Source of the DNA: a virus
IMG/VR virus record: IMGVR_UViG_3300046616_000054
Coordinates: 1-44,005 of that record
Length of the DNA stretch: 44,005 bases
Reading direction: 5' to 3' (one strand)
Positions 24,494 to 32,089 of this stretch are shown one piece after another. Below the pieces are notes generated by a model that saw only the letters and a list, made by a program, of their open reading frames with translations, was not told the origin of the DNA and searched no databases. Every line of letters begins with the position of its first letter. Position 1 is the stretch's first letter. A program made the translations under genes and the position numbers.

Positions 24494-24811
24494 TGGGAAA
24501 ATGGGTGGGAGAATTTCTCCCATGGGATAAAATCGGCCTCGCGGCTGTGATGGAATTGGTAGACATGCGGGATTTAGGTTCCCGTGCCTTTTCAAAGGCT
24601 TAGGAGTTCGACCCTCCTCAGCCGCACCATCCGAGATTTTCCCATGGACCAGATTTAGGTTCCCACCCGCAACCTTCTCCATAGTGCAACTATCCCACAA
24701 AGCGAAATAATTACAGCCCACTAGCGGCGGCATTCCATGGGAAAATGGATGTCTCCACTGGTGCAATAGATTTGTGGGAAAATCCCCGATGGGAAAAAAG
24801 GATGGGAAAAT
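24494..24811. other. attP: attP region with repeated arm-type boxes
   Basis: The word TGGGAAAAT occurs exactly at 24494-24502, 24738-24746, 24775-24783 and 24803-24811, and inverted at 24636-24644. Near copies lie at 24506 (TGGGAGAAT), 24523 (TGGGATAAAAT) and 24790 (TGGGAAAAA). The array surrounds the tRNA and two copies of GATTTAGGTTCCC (24571-24583 and 24652-24664). This is how integrase arm sites flank a core. The last boxes reach the ATG of the next gene. Confidence 0.8.
24541..24629 (+). tRNA. tRNA-Leu(UAG), complete with encoded CCA
   Basis: All arms fold: acceptor GCGGCTG/CAGCCGC (7 pairs), anticodon stem CGGGA/TCCCG with loop TTTAGGT and anticodon TAG at 24575-24577, a class II variable arm GCCTT/AAGGC, and T arm AGGAG-TTCGACC-CTCCT. 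CCA is at 24627-24629. It lies 137 bases behind the integrase gene and overlaps the presumed attachment core. It may serve as a tRNA for CUA codons, restore the host gene after integration, or both. Confidence 0.95.
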
Positions 24812-25327
24812 ATGAAGAAACTGATCGCAATCGCCTCAGCGCTGACCCTGCTCGCCGGCACCGTAGAGGCTGGTTCTCGAAGCTCGGGCGGTGGCTTTCG
24901 GAGCAGCTCACGCTCCTTCAGCCGGTCGTACTCGGCCCCTCGCACCTATGGCTCGTCGTCGAGGAACAGCTATGGCTCGCGCAGCAACACGACCGTGATC
25001 CAGAACCACAACTACGGGGGCGGAAGCTCGGGGATGGGCAGCGGCATGTTCTGGGGCTACCTCCTGGGCAACTCGATGGCATCGCATCCTGCACCGGCTG
25101 CGCCCTCTGTCGTAGTTGTACCCCAAGGTGCTTCTCCTGCGGCACCCGTTTACCCAAACGTCTCCACTGTTGCACCCGTTGCACCAGCGCAGCCACAGGT
25201 CATCGAGCAGCCACCTGAGCAGGACGAGGGCGGCATCGGGTTCTTCGGCTGGCTGATGATCCTCCTGGGTCTCGGCGGTGCGGGATGGTGGACCTACCGC
25301 TTCATGAACCGGAGGGCGATCGCATGA
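24812..25327 (+). CDS. exported Ser/Gly-rich protein with C-terminal membrane anchor
   Basis: The ATG directly abuts the last TGGGAAAAT box, whose GGATGGGAAAAT also provides the purine-rich ribosome site. Residues 1-20 are a signal peptide (KKLIAIASALTLLAGTVEA, then GS). A Ser/Gly/Arg-rich region (about 21-75), a Pro/Ala/Val-rich stretch and one membrane span (IGFFGWLMILLGLGGAGWW, about 141-160) with basic end follow. The protein should be anchored with most of it in the periplasm. Possible roles are superinfection exclusion or lysogenic conversion, by position only. Confidence 0.82.
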   Translation: MKKLIAIASALTLLAGTVEAGSRSSGGGFRSSSRSFSRSYSAPRTYGSSSRNSYGSRSNTTVIQNHNYGGGSSGMGSGMFWGYLLGNSMASHPAPAAPSVVVVPQGASPAAPVYPNVSTVAPVAPAQPQVIEQPPEQDEGGIGFFGWLMILLGLGGAGWWTYRFMNRRAIA

Positions 25328-25533
25328 AGGCACACCTCCTCACCATCACCATCATCGTGACCTTCGTCGCCTTGCTGACCGCAAGCATCCTGTCCGTGGA
25401 CTTCGCCGCGATCTTGGGGCTCATCTTCGTGGTCTGCGGGGTCTCGTTCGTGGCCTGGGCGATCTATCTGGTCATCCTCGGCTCAGTCCGCATCCACCTC
25501 TACGGGAACCGATATGGCCGCCACTACTACTAA
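25324..25533 (+). CDS. two-span membrane protein, 69 aa
   Basis: I choose ATG 25324 in an ATGA overlap with the gene before. Two hydrophobic segments (about 5-25 and 28-55) are followed by a basic Tyr-rich tail (GNRYGRHYY). Coupling suggests it works with the exported protein. Confidence 0.78.
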   Translation: MKAHLLTITIIVTFVALLTASILSVDFAAILGLIFVVCGVSFVAWAIYLVILGSVRIHLYGNRYGRHYY

Positions 25534-25711
25534 CCCACGCTGCCTGATCAGCTCCGTCCGTCTCAAGGGTGACCAGCCGGCTGCCTTCAAGACACGCACG
25601 TCCTGCCATGGGTCCAATCCCTATGGCGGGGTCAACGACTACTTCGTCAGACACGCCGATGGTTCCTACTTCATCGCGCCGCTGCTCCTCTTCGTAAGGG
25701 CGACCAGATGA
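25514..25711 (+). CDS. unknown small protein, 65 aa
   Basis: ATG follows GGGAACCGAT and overlaps the membrane protein by 20 bases. The product has two Cys (PRCLISSV, TSCHGSNPYGG) and a hydrophobic end. No family recognised. Confidence 0.68.
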   Translation: MAATTTNPRCLISSVRLKGDQPAAFKTRTSCHGSNPYGGVNDYFVRHADGSYFIAPLLLFVRATR

Positions 25712-25830
25712 ACGACCACGTCACCGAAGTCTACCGGTGGGGACAGTGGTGGCGAAAGATCAGCCCTGGCTGGATCAAAGGCCGGCGACCCACAATCAGA
25801 TACATCCCGCTCGATAGGAGAGCCGCATGA
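25708..25830 (+). CDS. small basic Trp-rich protein, 40 aa
   Basis: Starts and ends in ATGA overlaps. The product is rich in Trp and Arg (YRWGQWWRKISPGWIKGRR), suggesting nucleic-acid or protein contact. Function unknown. Confidence 0.68.
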   Translation: MNDHVTEVYRWGQWWRKISPGWIKGRRPTIRYIPLDRRAA

Positions 25831-26513
25831 CCAAATACACCCCCGCAATCTATGGTGCCGCTCCGGTCGACCTGGGCCGCGTTGATCTCGACGTTTCGGA
25901 GATGATGTTCTGGCTCTATTGCCCGATCAAAATCCCCGGCGCGATCGCTGAGCATTACCCTGACCAGCTCGAAAAGTACGTCCACCTGATCAATGCCGTC
26001 TACGATGACGTATGCAAGACCTATGGCATTGGTCGGTGGCGTGACAGCTACGTCTACCTCTCGGCCAAGGTCACCCACGTCACCCCAGACGCTCCAGGCA
26101 ACCGCCCTGGCTGGCACAGCGACGGCTTCCTGACGGACGACCTGAACTACATCTGGGCCGATCGCAACCCGACCGAGTTCTTCGTCAGAGACGACCTGAT
26201 GACGACTTACTCTGACCACGCCCAGTCGATGAGGCACTTCGAAAGCCACATTCAGTGGGGCATCGAGCGTCTCGGGTACCAGACTGAACACGCCAAGGTC
26301 AACCACCTCTACCGGCTCGACCAGACGAACATCCATCGCGTCTCCAAGAACGTCGAGAGCGGCAAGCGGGCCTTCCTCAAGGTGTCGCTCTCCGACAAGC
26401 CGTACTTCCAGCTAGGCAACTCGATCAACCATCACCCTCTGTTGAGCGATCACCCCAGGCCGACCGTAGAACGCCAAGCCGAGCGCAACTGCCCGCAGGC
26501 GGTGGCGGCATGA
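25827..26513 (+). CDS. putative 2OG-Fe(II) dioxygenase
   Basis: A 228-residue protein with the iron and cosubstrate ligands of 2-oxoglutarate dioxygenases: His97-x-Asp99 in PGWHSDGF, distal His170 in NIHRVSKN, and Arg181 eleven residues later in SGKRAFLKVS, the usual spacing for the 2OG-binding Arg. Segments around these (YVYLSAKVTHV, AFLKVSLS) look like the strands of the double-stranded beta helix. Possible substrates are a DNA base, an RNA or a host protein. Family level is inferred from motif spacing only. It sits in the coupled gene string leading to the RNA polymerase. Confidence 0.7.
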   Translation: MTKYTPAIYGAAPVDLGRVDLDVSEMMFWLYCPIKIPGAIAEHYPDQLEKYVHLINAVYDDVCKTYGIGRWRDSYVYLSAKVTHVTPDAPGNRPGWHSDGFLTDDLNYIWADRNPTEFFVRDDLMTTYSDHAQSMRHFESHIQWGIERLGYQTEHAKVNHLYRLDQTNIHRVSKNVESGKRAFLKVSLSDKPYFQLGNSINHHPLLSDHPRPTVERQAERNCPQAVAA

Positions 26514-26701
26514 AGGACTTCGTAGACCAGGAACTCTTCATCGGTGATCTCGTCGTCGAGGGAGGTGGCTCACGCCGAGCAGGCCTTCATGGCCCGTACG
26601 TCGTCGTCGGCTTCAGCGAGAAGATGGTGAAGGTACGGGTCAATGGTGCCCATTCACCCTATAGGGCACCACAGTCCCTGGTGAAGCTCGGCTACACATG
26701 A
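26510..26701 (+). CDS. small SH3-like protein, 63 aa
   Basis: ATGA overlap at both ends. The product has FIGDLVVEG, YVVVGFSEKMVKVRVNG and SLVKLGYT, which suggest a small beta barrel of the KOW/SH3 sort. Function unknown. Confidence 0.7.
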   Translation: MKDFVDQELFIGDLVVEGGGSRRAGLHGPYVVVGFSEKMVKVRVNGAHSPYRAPQSLVKLGYT

Positions 26702-26886
26702 AGGACGCCTACGTCCACTCTGGCGAGCTGCTGATCATCAAGCAGCGGGGCCTTCATCGCTGGACCACGCATCCTAAGCGGGATGACTTCGCGGTCTGGT
26801 ACTCGAATAAGATCGTTGCGCAAGGTGGTCGAGAGATGACCGAGCGCGTCTTTATGGAAAGGTCAGCATGTTCTGGAAATCCTTGA
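26698..26886 (+). CDS. unknown small protein, 62 aa
   Basis: Coupled to the gene before by ATGA and overlapping the next by 19 bases. Basic, with HSGELLIIKQRGLHRW. No family recognised. Confidence 0.65.
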   Translation: MKDAYVHSGELLIIKQRGLHRWTTHPKRDDFAVWYSNKIVAQGGREMTERVFMERSACSGNP

Positions 26887-27131
26887 ATGACTTCCTCAAT
26901 CCGCCCCCACGTAAGACGCCGGCTGAGATCGAGGCTGACCGCAGGCAGCGCCTGATCGACGAATGCAGCTTCGGCCACTACCCCGGTGCCCTAACCATGC
27001 CCATACATCCCATGAAGCGGGACAGGCTGTCGTGCATGTTCTGCCCGTGTGACCTCCCACTGCCTAAAGACTACCGCATCAAGCGCGGCGGTTCGCTCGG
27101 CGGCGGCTGGGATACTGTGGAGGTTGGATGA
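26868..27131 (+). CDS. small protein with Cys cluster, 87 aa
   Basis: ATG follows AAAGGTCAGC. A helical charged region (KTPAEIEADRRQRLIDEC) is followed by CMFCPC near residue 57-62, which could bind zinc together with the Cys near 33. Function unknown. Confidence 0.68.
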   Translation: MFWKSLNDFLNPPPRKTPAEIEADRRQRLIDECSFGHYPGALTMPIHPMKRDRLSCMFCPCDLPLPKDYRIKRGGSLGGGWDTVEVG

Positions 27132-27301
27132 CGCCCGATCCAGAATGGAAGCCGCTCTGGGGATTCGTTGACCCACCACCAGCACCACCAGGGTACTCGA
27201 TCGAGGTCGAGCGCGATTGCTTCCTGGGGTTCGTGATCTCCTACCGCTACGTTCCTGATCTCGACACCCAGGCGCGGATGGCCATTGAGGGCTATAATTG
27301 A
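27128..27301 (+). CDS. small proline-rich protein, 57 aa
   Basis: ATGA overlap at its start and TTGA overlap with the polymerase at its end. The N-terminal half is Pro-rich (FVDPPPAPPGYS), the rest is beta-like. Its translation probably drives polymerase translation by coupling. Confidence 0.68.
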   Translation: MTPDPEWKPLWGFVDPPPAPPGYSIEVERDCFLGFVISYRYVPDLDTQARMAIEGYN

Positions 27302-29763
27302 CACCATACGAACGCCAAATCCAACTCGAAATAACCATGGCCGGCCTCGGTAGCGAGAGGTTCCGCGTTCGCTACGATAAGAACATGGACCAGAACCGAG
27401 CGTCCCAGACGGACAGCGGCTTGGTCCTCGTCAAGCGGGCCATCACACCACTAGCGGAGGCTATCGAGGCCTTCGTCGACGATGTCTACTCTGGTCGGCC
27501 TGGGCCCAAGGCGGTCGCCGCCAAGCTGATCAAGGGTATGAACTACGGGGCGGTCTCCCTGATCGTCACCCGCATCATCCTCAACCGGCTCATGTCGAAG
27601 AAGGCCGTCGGCTACACCACCCTGGCACGGCTCGTCGCGGTGGGGCTCGAGGATGAGGCCCGCTTCAGCAAGTTCGAGACCGAGCACCGAGACCAGTTCC
27701 GGCTGGTGGAGGACCGCCTGTCGAAGGACGGGGCAACCGAAGCCCACAAACGCACCGTGCTGGCCTACGCAATGGGCAAGTACAACGTGCCGTGGGATCG
27801 CTGGGCCGGCACCGATCGGCTGCACCTCGGCTTCAAGATGATCGAGATGTTCTGCGACACTACAGCCCTGGCCGAGATCCTCACCGGGGCAGACAGCGCC
27901 GACAAGGATGTCAGGGTCGACCAGTATGTCGTCCAGATCACCGAGAAGGCTGCCAAGTGGGTCGAGGCGGCGGCGCTCAAAGGCGAGGAGCTGGCTCAGT
28001 TCTTCATGCCGATGATCATCCAGCCGAAACCATGGGCTGGCCTCAGTGGCGGCGGGTACTTCTCGAATGCCGTCCGGCCACTGCCACTCGTCAAGCGGTC
28101 CAGGCAGGAGCATCGCCGGCTGCTGGAGGGTGCCGACCTCAGTGTCATCTACGACGGCCTCAACGCCATCCAGGGCACGGCATGGCAGATCAATCCTGAA
28201 GTCCTCTCGGTCATGCGGCATCTGATGTCGGTTGGCTCGGGGGGGGTGGGGCTGGTCAGCCTGGACGACATCCCGCTACCGGACAAACCCTTCGACATCG
28301 ATACCAACCTGGAGGCCGCGAAGAAGTGGCGCTGGGAGGCGAGGGACGTCCACAACGAGAACTACGCCCTCAAGCTGGCCCGCAAAGGTCAGAACGATCT
28401 GATGGAGGTGGTCAACCGGTTCGAGCATGAGCCGCGCATCTTCTTCCCTCACAATCTCGACTTCCGAGGACGGGCGTATCCAATCCCATCGCTGCTGCAT
28501 CCGCAGGGCACCGACGTCGTCAAGGGTCTGCTCCGGTTCTCCGAGGGTCTGCCTTTGGGTGACGATGGTGAGCGCTGGCTGGCCATCCACGGGGCGAACT
28601 GCTTCGGGGTGGATAAAGTCTCGTTCGACGATCGCGTGGCCTGGGTCGAGGATCATGAGGTGCTGATTGCCGAGGTTGCCAGGGACCCGCTCGGGTTCAA
28701 ATGGTGGACCAAGGCCGACAGCCCCTGGTGCTTCCTATCGTTCTGCTTCGAGTGGGCCAATCGGCACACCGAGGGCTTCGTGTCGCACATCCCTGTGGCG
28801 CTCGACGGCTCCTGTAATGGCCTGCAGCACTTCTCTGCCATGCTGAGAGACAGCATCGGTGGCGTTGCGGTGAACCTCACCGACAGCGAGAAGCCGCAAG
28901 ACATCTACCAACGTGTTGCGGACGTTGCCATGGCCAAGCTGCGTCTAATTGCTTGCACTGATGCAGTAGTTGACGAGATGCAGAAGGATGGCAAGCCGAC
29001 GCCATTCGATCGGCAGCGATGGGCGGAAGGCTGGGTCCACTTCGGGCTCAACCGGAAGACCACCAAGCGTCCGGTCATGGTCCTGCCATACGGCGGCACC
29101 CCTCGGTCCTGCCTGAAGTACGTCCAGGAGGCTGTGGCCGAGCGGATCAAGGACGGGCAGGAGCACAACTTCGGTGACGAGCTGGGCAAGGCGACCGGCT
29201 TCCTGAGCACTCTCATCTGGGAGAGCATCGGGGACGTCGTCGTGGCTGCCAGGGATGCCATGGCGTGGCTCCAGGGTGTCGCTCGGGAGATGTCGAAGCA
29301 CAACCGGCCTCTGATGTGGGAGACGCCCTCGGGCTTCATCGCATACCAGGACATCCGGGATGTGTCGGCGCGGCGGATCAAGACCAAGCTGAACGGCACC
29401 CTGGTCTACCCGCGCCTACCGGAAGAGGCCGATACGATCAACTCGTCGAAGCAGGCGACGTCGATCAGCCCCAACTTTGTCCATAGCCTCGACGCGGCGG
29501 CATTGTTCCGCACCGTCTATGCTCTGTTCCTCCAGGGGATCACCTCGTTCGCCATGATCCACGACAGCTATGGCACCCACGCCTGCCACGCCACCAAGCT
29601 GTCCAACGCGCTCCGTTCCGAGTTCGTCGCGATGTACCGAGGGGATGTTCTGACAGCCTTCCTCTCCCTGCTCGACACCGACGACACCGACATCAAACCG
29701 AGGCCCCCGATGGGAACCCTCGATCTACAGGAGGTACTCAAAGCCAAATACTTCTTTGCCTAA
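27298..29763 (+). CDS. single-subunit DNA-directed RNA polymerase (T7 gp1-like)
   Basis: An 821-residue T7-type polymerase. TTG 27298 is chosen because GAGG stands seven bases upstream and because the N-terminal helix (RQIQLEITMAGLGSERFRVRY) aligns with T7 residues near 30-50. Motifs: PHNLDFRGRAYP, motif A VALDGSCNGLQHFSAMLRD (Asp503), motif B KRPVMVLPYGG (Lys590, Tyr598), motif C FAMIHDSYGT (His755, Asp756), and the C-terminal Ala after FF, like T7 FAFA. It should transcribe middle and late genes from the repeated 16-bp element. No stem-loop terminator separates it from the genes behind attP. Confidence 0.97.
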   Translation: MTPYERQIQLEITMAGLGSERFRVRYDKNMDQNRASQTDSGLVLVKRAITPLAEAIEAFVDDVYSGRPGPKAVAAKLIKGMNYGAVSLIVTRIILNRLMSKKAVGYTTLARLVAVGLEDEARFSKFETEHRDQFRLVEDRLSKDGATEAHKRTVLAYAMGKYNVPWDRWAGTDRLHLGFKMIEMFCDTTALAEILTGADSADKDVRVDQYVVQITEKAAKWVEAAALKGEELAQFFMPMIIQPKPWAGLSGGGYFSNAVRPLPLVKRSRQEHRRLLEGADLSVIYDGLNAIQGTAWQINPEVLSVMRHLMSVGSGGVGLVSLDDIPLPDKPFDIDTNLEAAKKWRWEARDVHNENYALKLARKGQNDLMEVVNRFEHEPRIFFPHNLDFRGRAYPIPSLLHPQGTDVVKGLLRFSEGLPLGDDGERWLAIHGANCFGVDKVSFDDRVAWVEDHEVLIAEVARDPLGFKWWTKADSPWCFLSFCFEWANRHTEGFVSHIPVALDGSCNGLQHFSAMLRDSIGGVAVNLTDSEKPQDIYQRVADVAMAKLRLIACTDAVVDEMQKDGKPTPFDRQRWAEGWVHFGLNRKTTKRPVMVLPYGGTPRSCLKYVQEAVAERIKDGQEHNFGDELGKATGFLSTLIWESIGDVVVAARDAMAWLQGVAREMSKHNRPLMWETPSGFIAYQDIRDVSARRIKTKLNGTLVYPRLPEEADTINSSKQATSISPNFVHSLDAAALFRTVYALFLQGITSFAMIHDSYGTHACHATKLSNALRSEFVAMYRGDVLTAFLSLLDTDDTDIKPRPPMGTLDLQEVLKAKYFFA

Positions 29764-29765
29764 AC

Positions 29766-29791
29766 GTCTCCACTGATGCAACTATCGCAAC
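29766..29791 (+). repeat. copy of the CTCCACT...TGCAA leader repeat
   Basis: GTCTCCACTGATGCAACTATCGCAA resembles stretches before the ssDNA-binding gene (31331-31358), in the attP region (24675, 24751) and elsewhere. Here it precedes a candidate promoter by about 10 bases. Confidence 0.6.
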
Positions 29792-29801
29792 GGTGGATGC
29801 A

Positions 29802-29818
29802 ATAGGTTGCCCCCTAGC
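29802..29818 (+). promoter_or_regulatory. candidate phage RNA polymerase promoter, copy 2 (middle genes)
   Basis: ATAGGTTGCCCCCTAGC directly behind the polymerase gene, identical in 17 bases to copy 1. The upstream GGTGGATGCA is similar to GGTGGAAACA before copy 3. It would drive the DNA-metabolism genes. Confidence 0.8.
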
Positions 29819-29848
29819 TCTTTTCGATTTCCAACGAAGGATCATACG

Positions 29849-30049
29849 ATGAAACATAACATTACCCTAAGGTTCGGTGCGGCTCACAACAGTCTTACCG
29901 TGGGTGACATCAGCCTCGACCTGAACAGCCTCAACAAAGATCAGCGATACGAAGCCCGCAAGGCTTTGATCGAGGGCCTCAAGTCTGAGCGTTACTTCAC
30001 CCGAGGTGCCATGCAGCGCAACAAAGCTTTCCGCAAGGTGGCTGCATGA
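29849..30049 (+). CDS. small conserved-type phage protein, 66 aa
   Basis: I choose ATG 29849 with GAAGGATC upstream. An in-frame TTG-type start at 29807 would run through the promoter element. The product begins KHNITLRFGAAHNSLTVGDI and ends basic (QRNKAFRKVAA). It is the first gene behind promoter 2. Function unknown. Confidence 0.8.
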   Translation: MKHNITLRFGAAHNSLTVGDISLDLNSLNKDQRYEARKALIEGLKSERYFTRGAMQRNKAFRKVAA

Positions 30050-30150
30050 GCGGACCGGAGGCAATGACCTACGCGGTGTGCTTCCTGCTCATCGCTCTAC
30101 TCACCTTCGTCATCTTCAGCAACAACGGAGGTCCCGATGCCACGGCTTAG
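30046..30150 (+). CDS. single-span membrane peptide, 34 aa
   Basis: ATGA overlap with the gene before. One hydrophobic segment (CFLLIALLTFVIF) in the middle. Function unknown. Confidence 0.6.
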   Translation: MSGPEAMTYAVCFLLIALLTFVIFSNNGGPDATA

Positions 30151-30409
30151 GCTCAATCGTGACAAGATCAACATGGCCAAGCCTCGCGAAGTTGCGGCGG
30201 CGGTCATGATGACGCTCAACGGCCTTCAGGATTACACGCCTGAGATCCAGGTCATGGGCGCAGCGGCAGTCTTCCTCGAACTCGCGGAAGCACTCGACAT
30301 TCCTCCTCAGGAAGTCTTCGCCGCAACAAAGAACCTCATCAACGGACAGGACGGCAAGCGTGCAGAGTTCACGGCCATCCAGGACTACATCCAAGGAGAA
30401 TTGATTTGA
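30137..30409 (+). CDS. unknown helical protein, 90 aa
   Basis: The ATG stands five bases behind GGAGG. The product is helical, with PREVAAAVMMTLNGLQDY and a central AAAVFLELAEALDIPPQEVF. No membrane span of full length. Similar small proteins are common in podovirus middle regions. Function unknown. Confidence 0.78.
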   Translation: MPRLRLNRDKINMAKPREVAAAVMMTLNGLQDYTPEIQVMGAAAVFLELAEALDIPPQEVFAATKNLINGQDGKRAEFTAIQDYIQGELI

Positions 30410-31173
30410 CCGCACCGAAGTTCAAAGCCGGCGACGTCGTGAAGTGCATCCGCGTAGACAACTCCGCCTTCAGCCACTACCGGGGCAAGCTGACGCAGGG
30501 CAAGGAATACACGGTGATCCGTGGGTTCATCAGCGACGGTAACAGCCTCGTCGCGGTCAAGGGTGACGACGGCCACACCACCGAAGCCTTCGCCTCGCGG
30601 TTCAAGCTGGTCCCGGTTGTCCCGGTTGGCATCGTGGCGGGTGACGTCGTTCGATGCGACAACCCAGGTCCCTACGATCTGACGAAAGGCCGGTTCTATC
30701 TGGTTCGTGATACCGACACCAGTGGCCTCGACAAGTTCGTCACGGTCACCGACGACAATGGTGCCGATGCCCACGCCTTCGCTAACCGCTTCGCCTTCCA
30801 CAGCAAGTCGAGCCGCTTCAACATGCCCTACGGCACCAAGGCCCAGGCTGAAGTCGAGAAGGCCCGCGCCGAACGTAAGGCCACCGAGGCTGCCCGTAAG
30901 GAAAAGGGTAAGGCCCGCGCTGCTGCTGCTGCTACGGTCGATTACAGTGAACTCGAGAAGCGTGTCATTGCCCATTACATGACCGCCCCGTACGGCACAC
31001 CGAAGCCGACCCCGGTGGTCAAGAAGCCACTCCTGTTCACCTCGCTAACCGAGGAAGACGTTCACGCAGCGCTGTCCACCTACCTCCGCGCCAAGCTGCC
31101 GATCGGCCTCCGTGTCGTCGACATGGACAAGACCACCGAAGGATACAAGCTCACCCTGGGTGTCCCGGCATGA
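30406..31173 (+). CDS. protein with two SH3-like repeats, 255 aa
   Basis: Starts with TTG 30406, seven bases behind AAGGAG, in a TTGA overlap. Residues 5-70 (FKAGDVVKCIRVD ... ASRFKLV) and 78-132 (VAGDVVRCDNPG ... ANRFAFH) repeat one domain, each with GDVV and a final RF motif. An Ala/Lys/Glu-rich helix (about 145-178) and a C-terminal domain (LTEEDVHAALSTYL) follow. Function unknown; nucleic-acid binding is possible. Confidence 0.8.
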   Translation: MTAPKFKAGDVVKCIRVDNSAFSHYRGKLTQGKEYTVIRGFISDGNSLVAVKGDDGHTTEAFASRFKLVPVVPVGIVAGDVVRCDNPGPYDLTKGRFYLVRDTDTSGLDKFVTVTDDNGADAHAFANRFAFHSKSSRFNMPYGTKAQAEVEKARAERKATEAARKEKGKARAAAAATVDYSELEKRVIAHYMTAPYGTPKPTPVVKKPLLFTSLTEEDVHAALSTYLRAKLPIGLRVVDMDKTTEGYKLTLGVPA

Positions 31174-31307
31174 CCACTCGCAGAGCCCTAGCAGTCGCCC
31201 TGATCCTCTGGAAGCGTGACCAGCACATTCCGGTCGATCTCTTCGTCAAGCTCACCAATGAAGGCCACGACGTACCTCGCCTCGAAGCGAAGTATCGCCG
31301 CGCTTAG
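31170..31307 (+). CDS. small early/middle phage protein, 45 aa
   Basis: ATGA overlap. The product TTRRALAVALILWKRDQHIP with a second half EGHDVPRLEAKYRRA is of a type I have seen repeatedly in T7-like phages without known function. Helical, no full membrane span. Confidence 0.75.
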   Translation: MTTRRALAVALILWKRDQHIPVDLFVKLTNEGHDVPRLEAKYRRA

Positions 31308-31330
31308 GCTCGCCTGAGCTACGCCTAATC

Positions 31331-31367
31331 CTCTCCACTATTGCAACAATCGCACAAAGGAATACAA
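31331..31367 (+). promoter_or_regulatory. leader repeat before the ssDNA-binding protein gene
   Basis: CTCTCCACTATTGCAACAAT followed by CGCACAAAGGAATACAA. The first part recurs at 13236 and 16024 and in altered form at 42504, each time ending in an A-rich AGGAATA/AAGGAAATA ribosome site. It may be a processing or regulatory signal. Confidence 0.5.
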
Positions 31368-32087
31368 ATGGCCAACGACAAGCAGAAGCGCACTGAAGCC
31401 GTCAAGATCACCACCCCGCGCGGCCCAGCCGTGTACCCGAAGCTCGACCCTGCAAACCCGGATTACGGTTCGGAGCAGTACCCGATCGAGGGCGGTGCGT
31501 TCTCCGTCCAGGTTCGACTGGTCGAGAGTGATCCCCAGGTCCAGGCGCTGCTCGCCAAGATCGAGAAGGTGATGGAAGTCGCCGAAGCCGAGGCTCTCGA
31601 GAAGTTCGCAGCCCTCCCGGTAGCCACCCGCAAGAAGCTCGGTGAGGCCAAGAAGCAGGACTTCTTCACCCACGTCTACGACGAGGACGAGAACGAGACC
31701 GGCGAGATCATCCTGAAGTTCAAGATGAAGCACTCCGGTACCACGCAGAAGGGCAAGGACTGGAAGCGTTACCCGACGCTGATCGACGCCAAGCTTCAGA
31801 AACTGAAGAAGGGCACGGCCATCTGGGGTGGCTCTGTGGTCCGCGTGTCGGGCGGCGCTTTGCCGTACTTCGTCGCCGGCCAGGGCACCTTTGGTGTCTC
31901 GCTCCAGCTCGAAGGTGTCCAGGTGATTGAACTGGTCTCCGCTGGTGGCCGCTCGGCCAAGGACATGGGCTTCGAGGAAGAGGAAGGCTACGAAAGCAGC
32001 GACGGGTTCTCCGAAGAGGAAACCTCGGACGACGCTGGTGAAGCCGGCTCCGACGAGAAGGCTCCTGCCGGCTCGGACGACTTCTAA
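31368..32087 (+). CDS. single-stranded DNA-binding protein (T7 gp2.5-like)
   Basis: A 239-residue protein with the gp2.5 layout: core with PKLDPANPDYGSEQYPIEGG and KMKHSGTTQKGKDWKRYPTLIDA, IWGGSVVRVSGGALPYFV, and a very acidic C-terminal tail (about 200-239) ending in DDF. The terminal Phe in an acidic tail is needed in T7 for binding polymerase and helicase. ATG follows AAAGGAATACAA. Confidence 0.94.
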   Translation: MANDKQKRTEAVKITTPRGPAVYPKLDPANPDYGSEQYPIEGGAFSVQVRLVESDPQVQALLAKIEKVMEVAEAEALEKFAALPVATRKKLGEAKKQDFFTHVYDEDENETGEIILKFKMKHSGTTQKGKDWKRYPTLIDAKLQKLKKGTAIWGGSVVRVSGGALPYFVAGQGTFGVSLQLEGVQVIELVSAGGRSAKDMGFEEEEGYESSDGFSEEETSDDAGEAGSDEKAPAGSDDF

Positions 32088-32089
32088 TC

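Noticed and set aside
25160-25185. CTCCACTGTTGCA inside the exported-protein gene as a leader-motif copy
   Set aside because: It lies within a coding region with no start behind it and is probably chance, or at most a cryptic copy.
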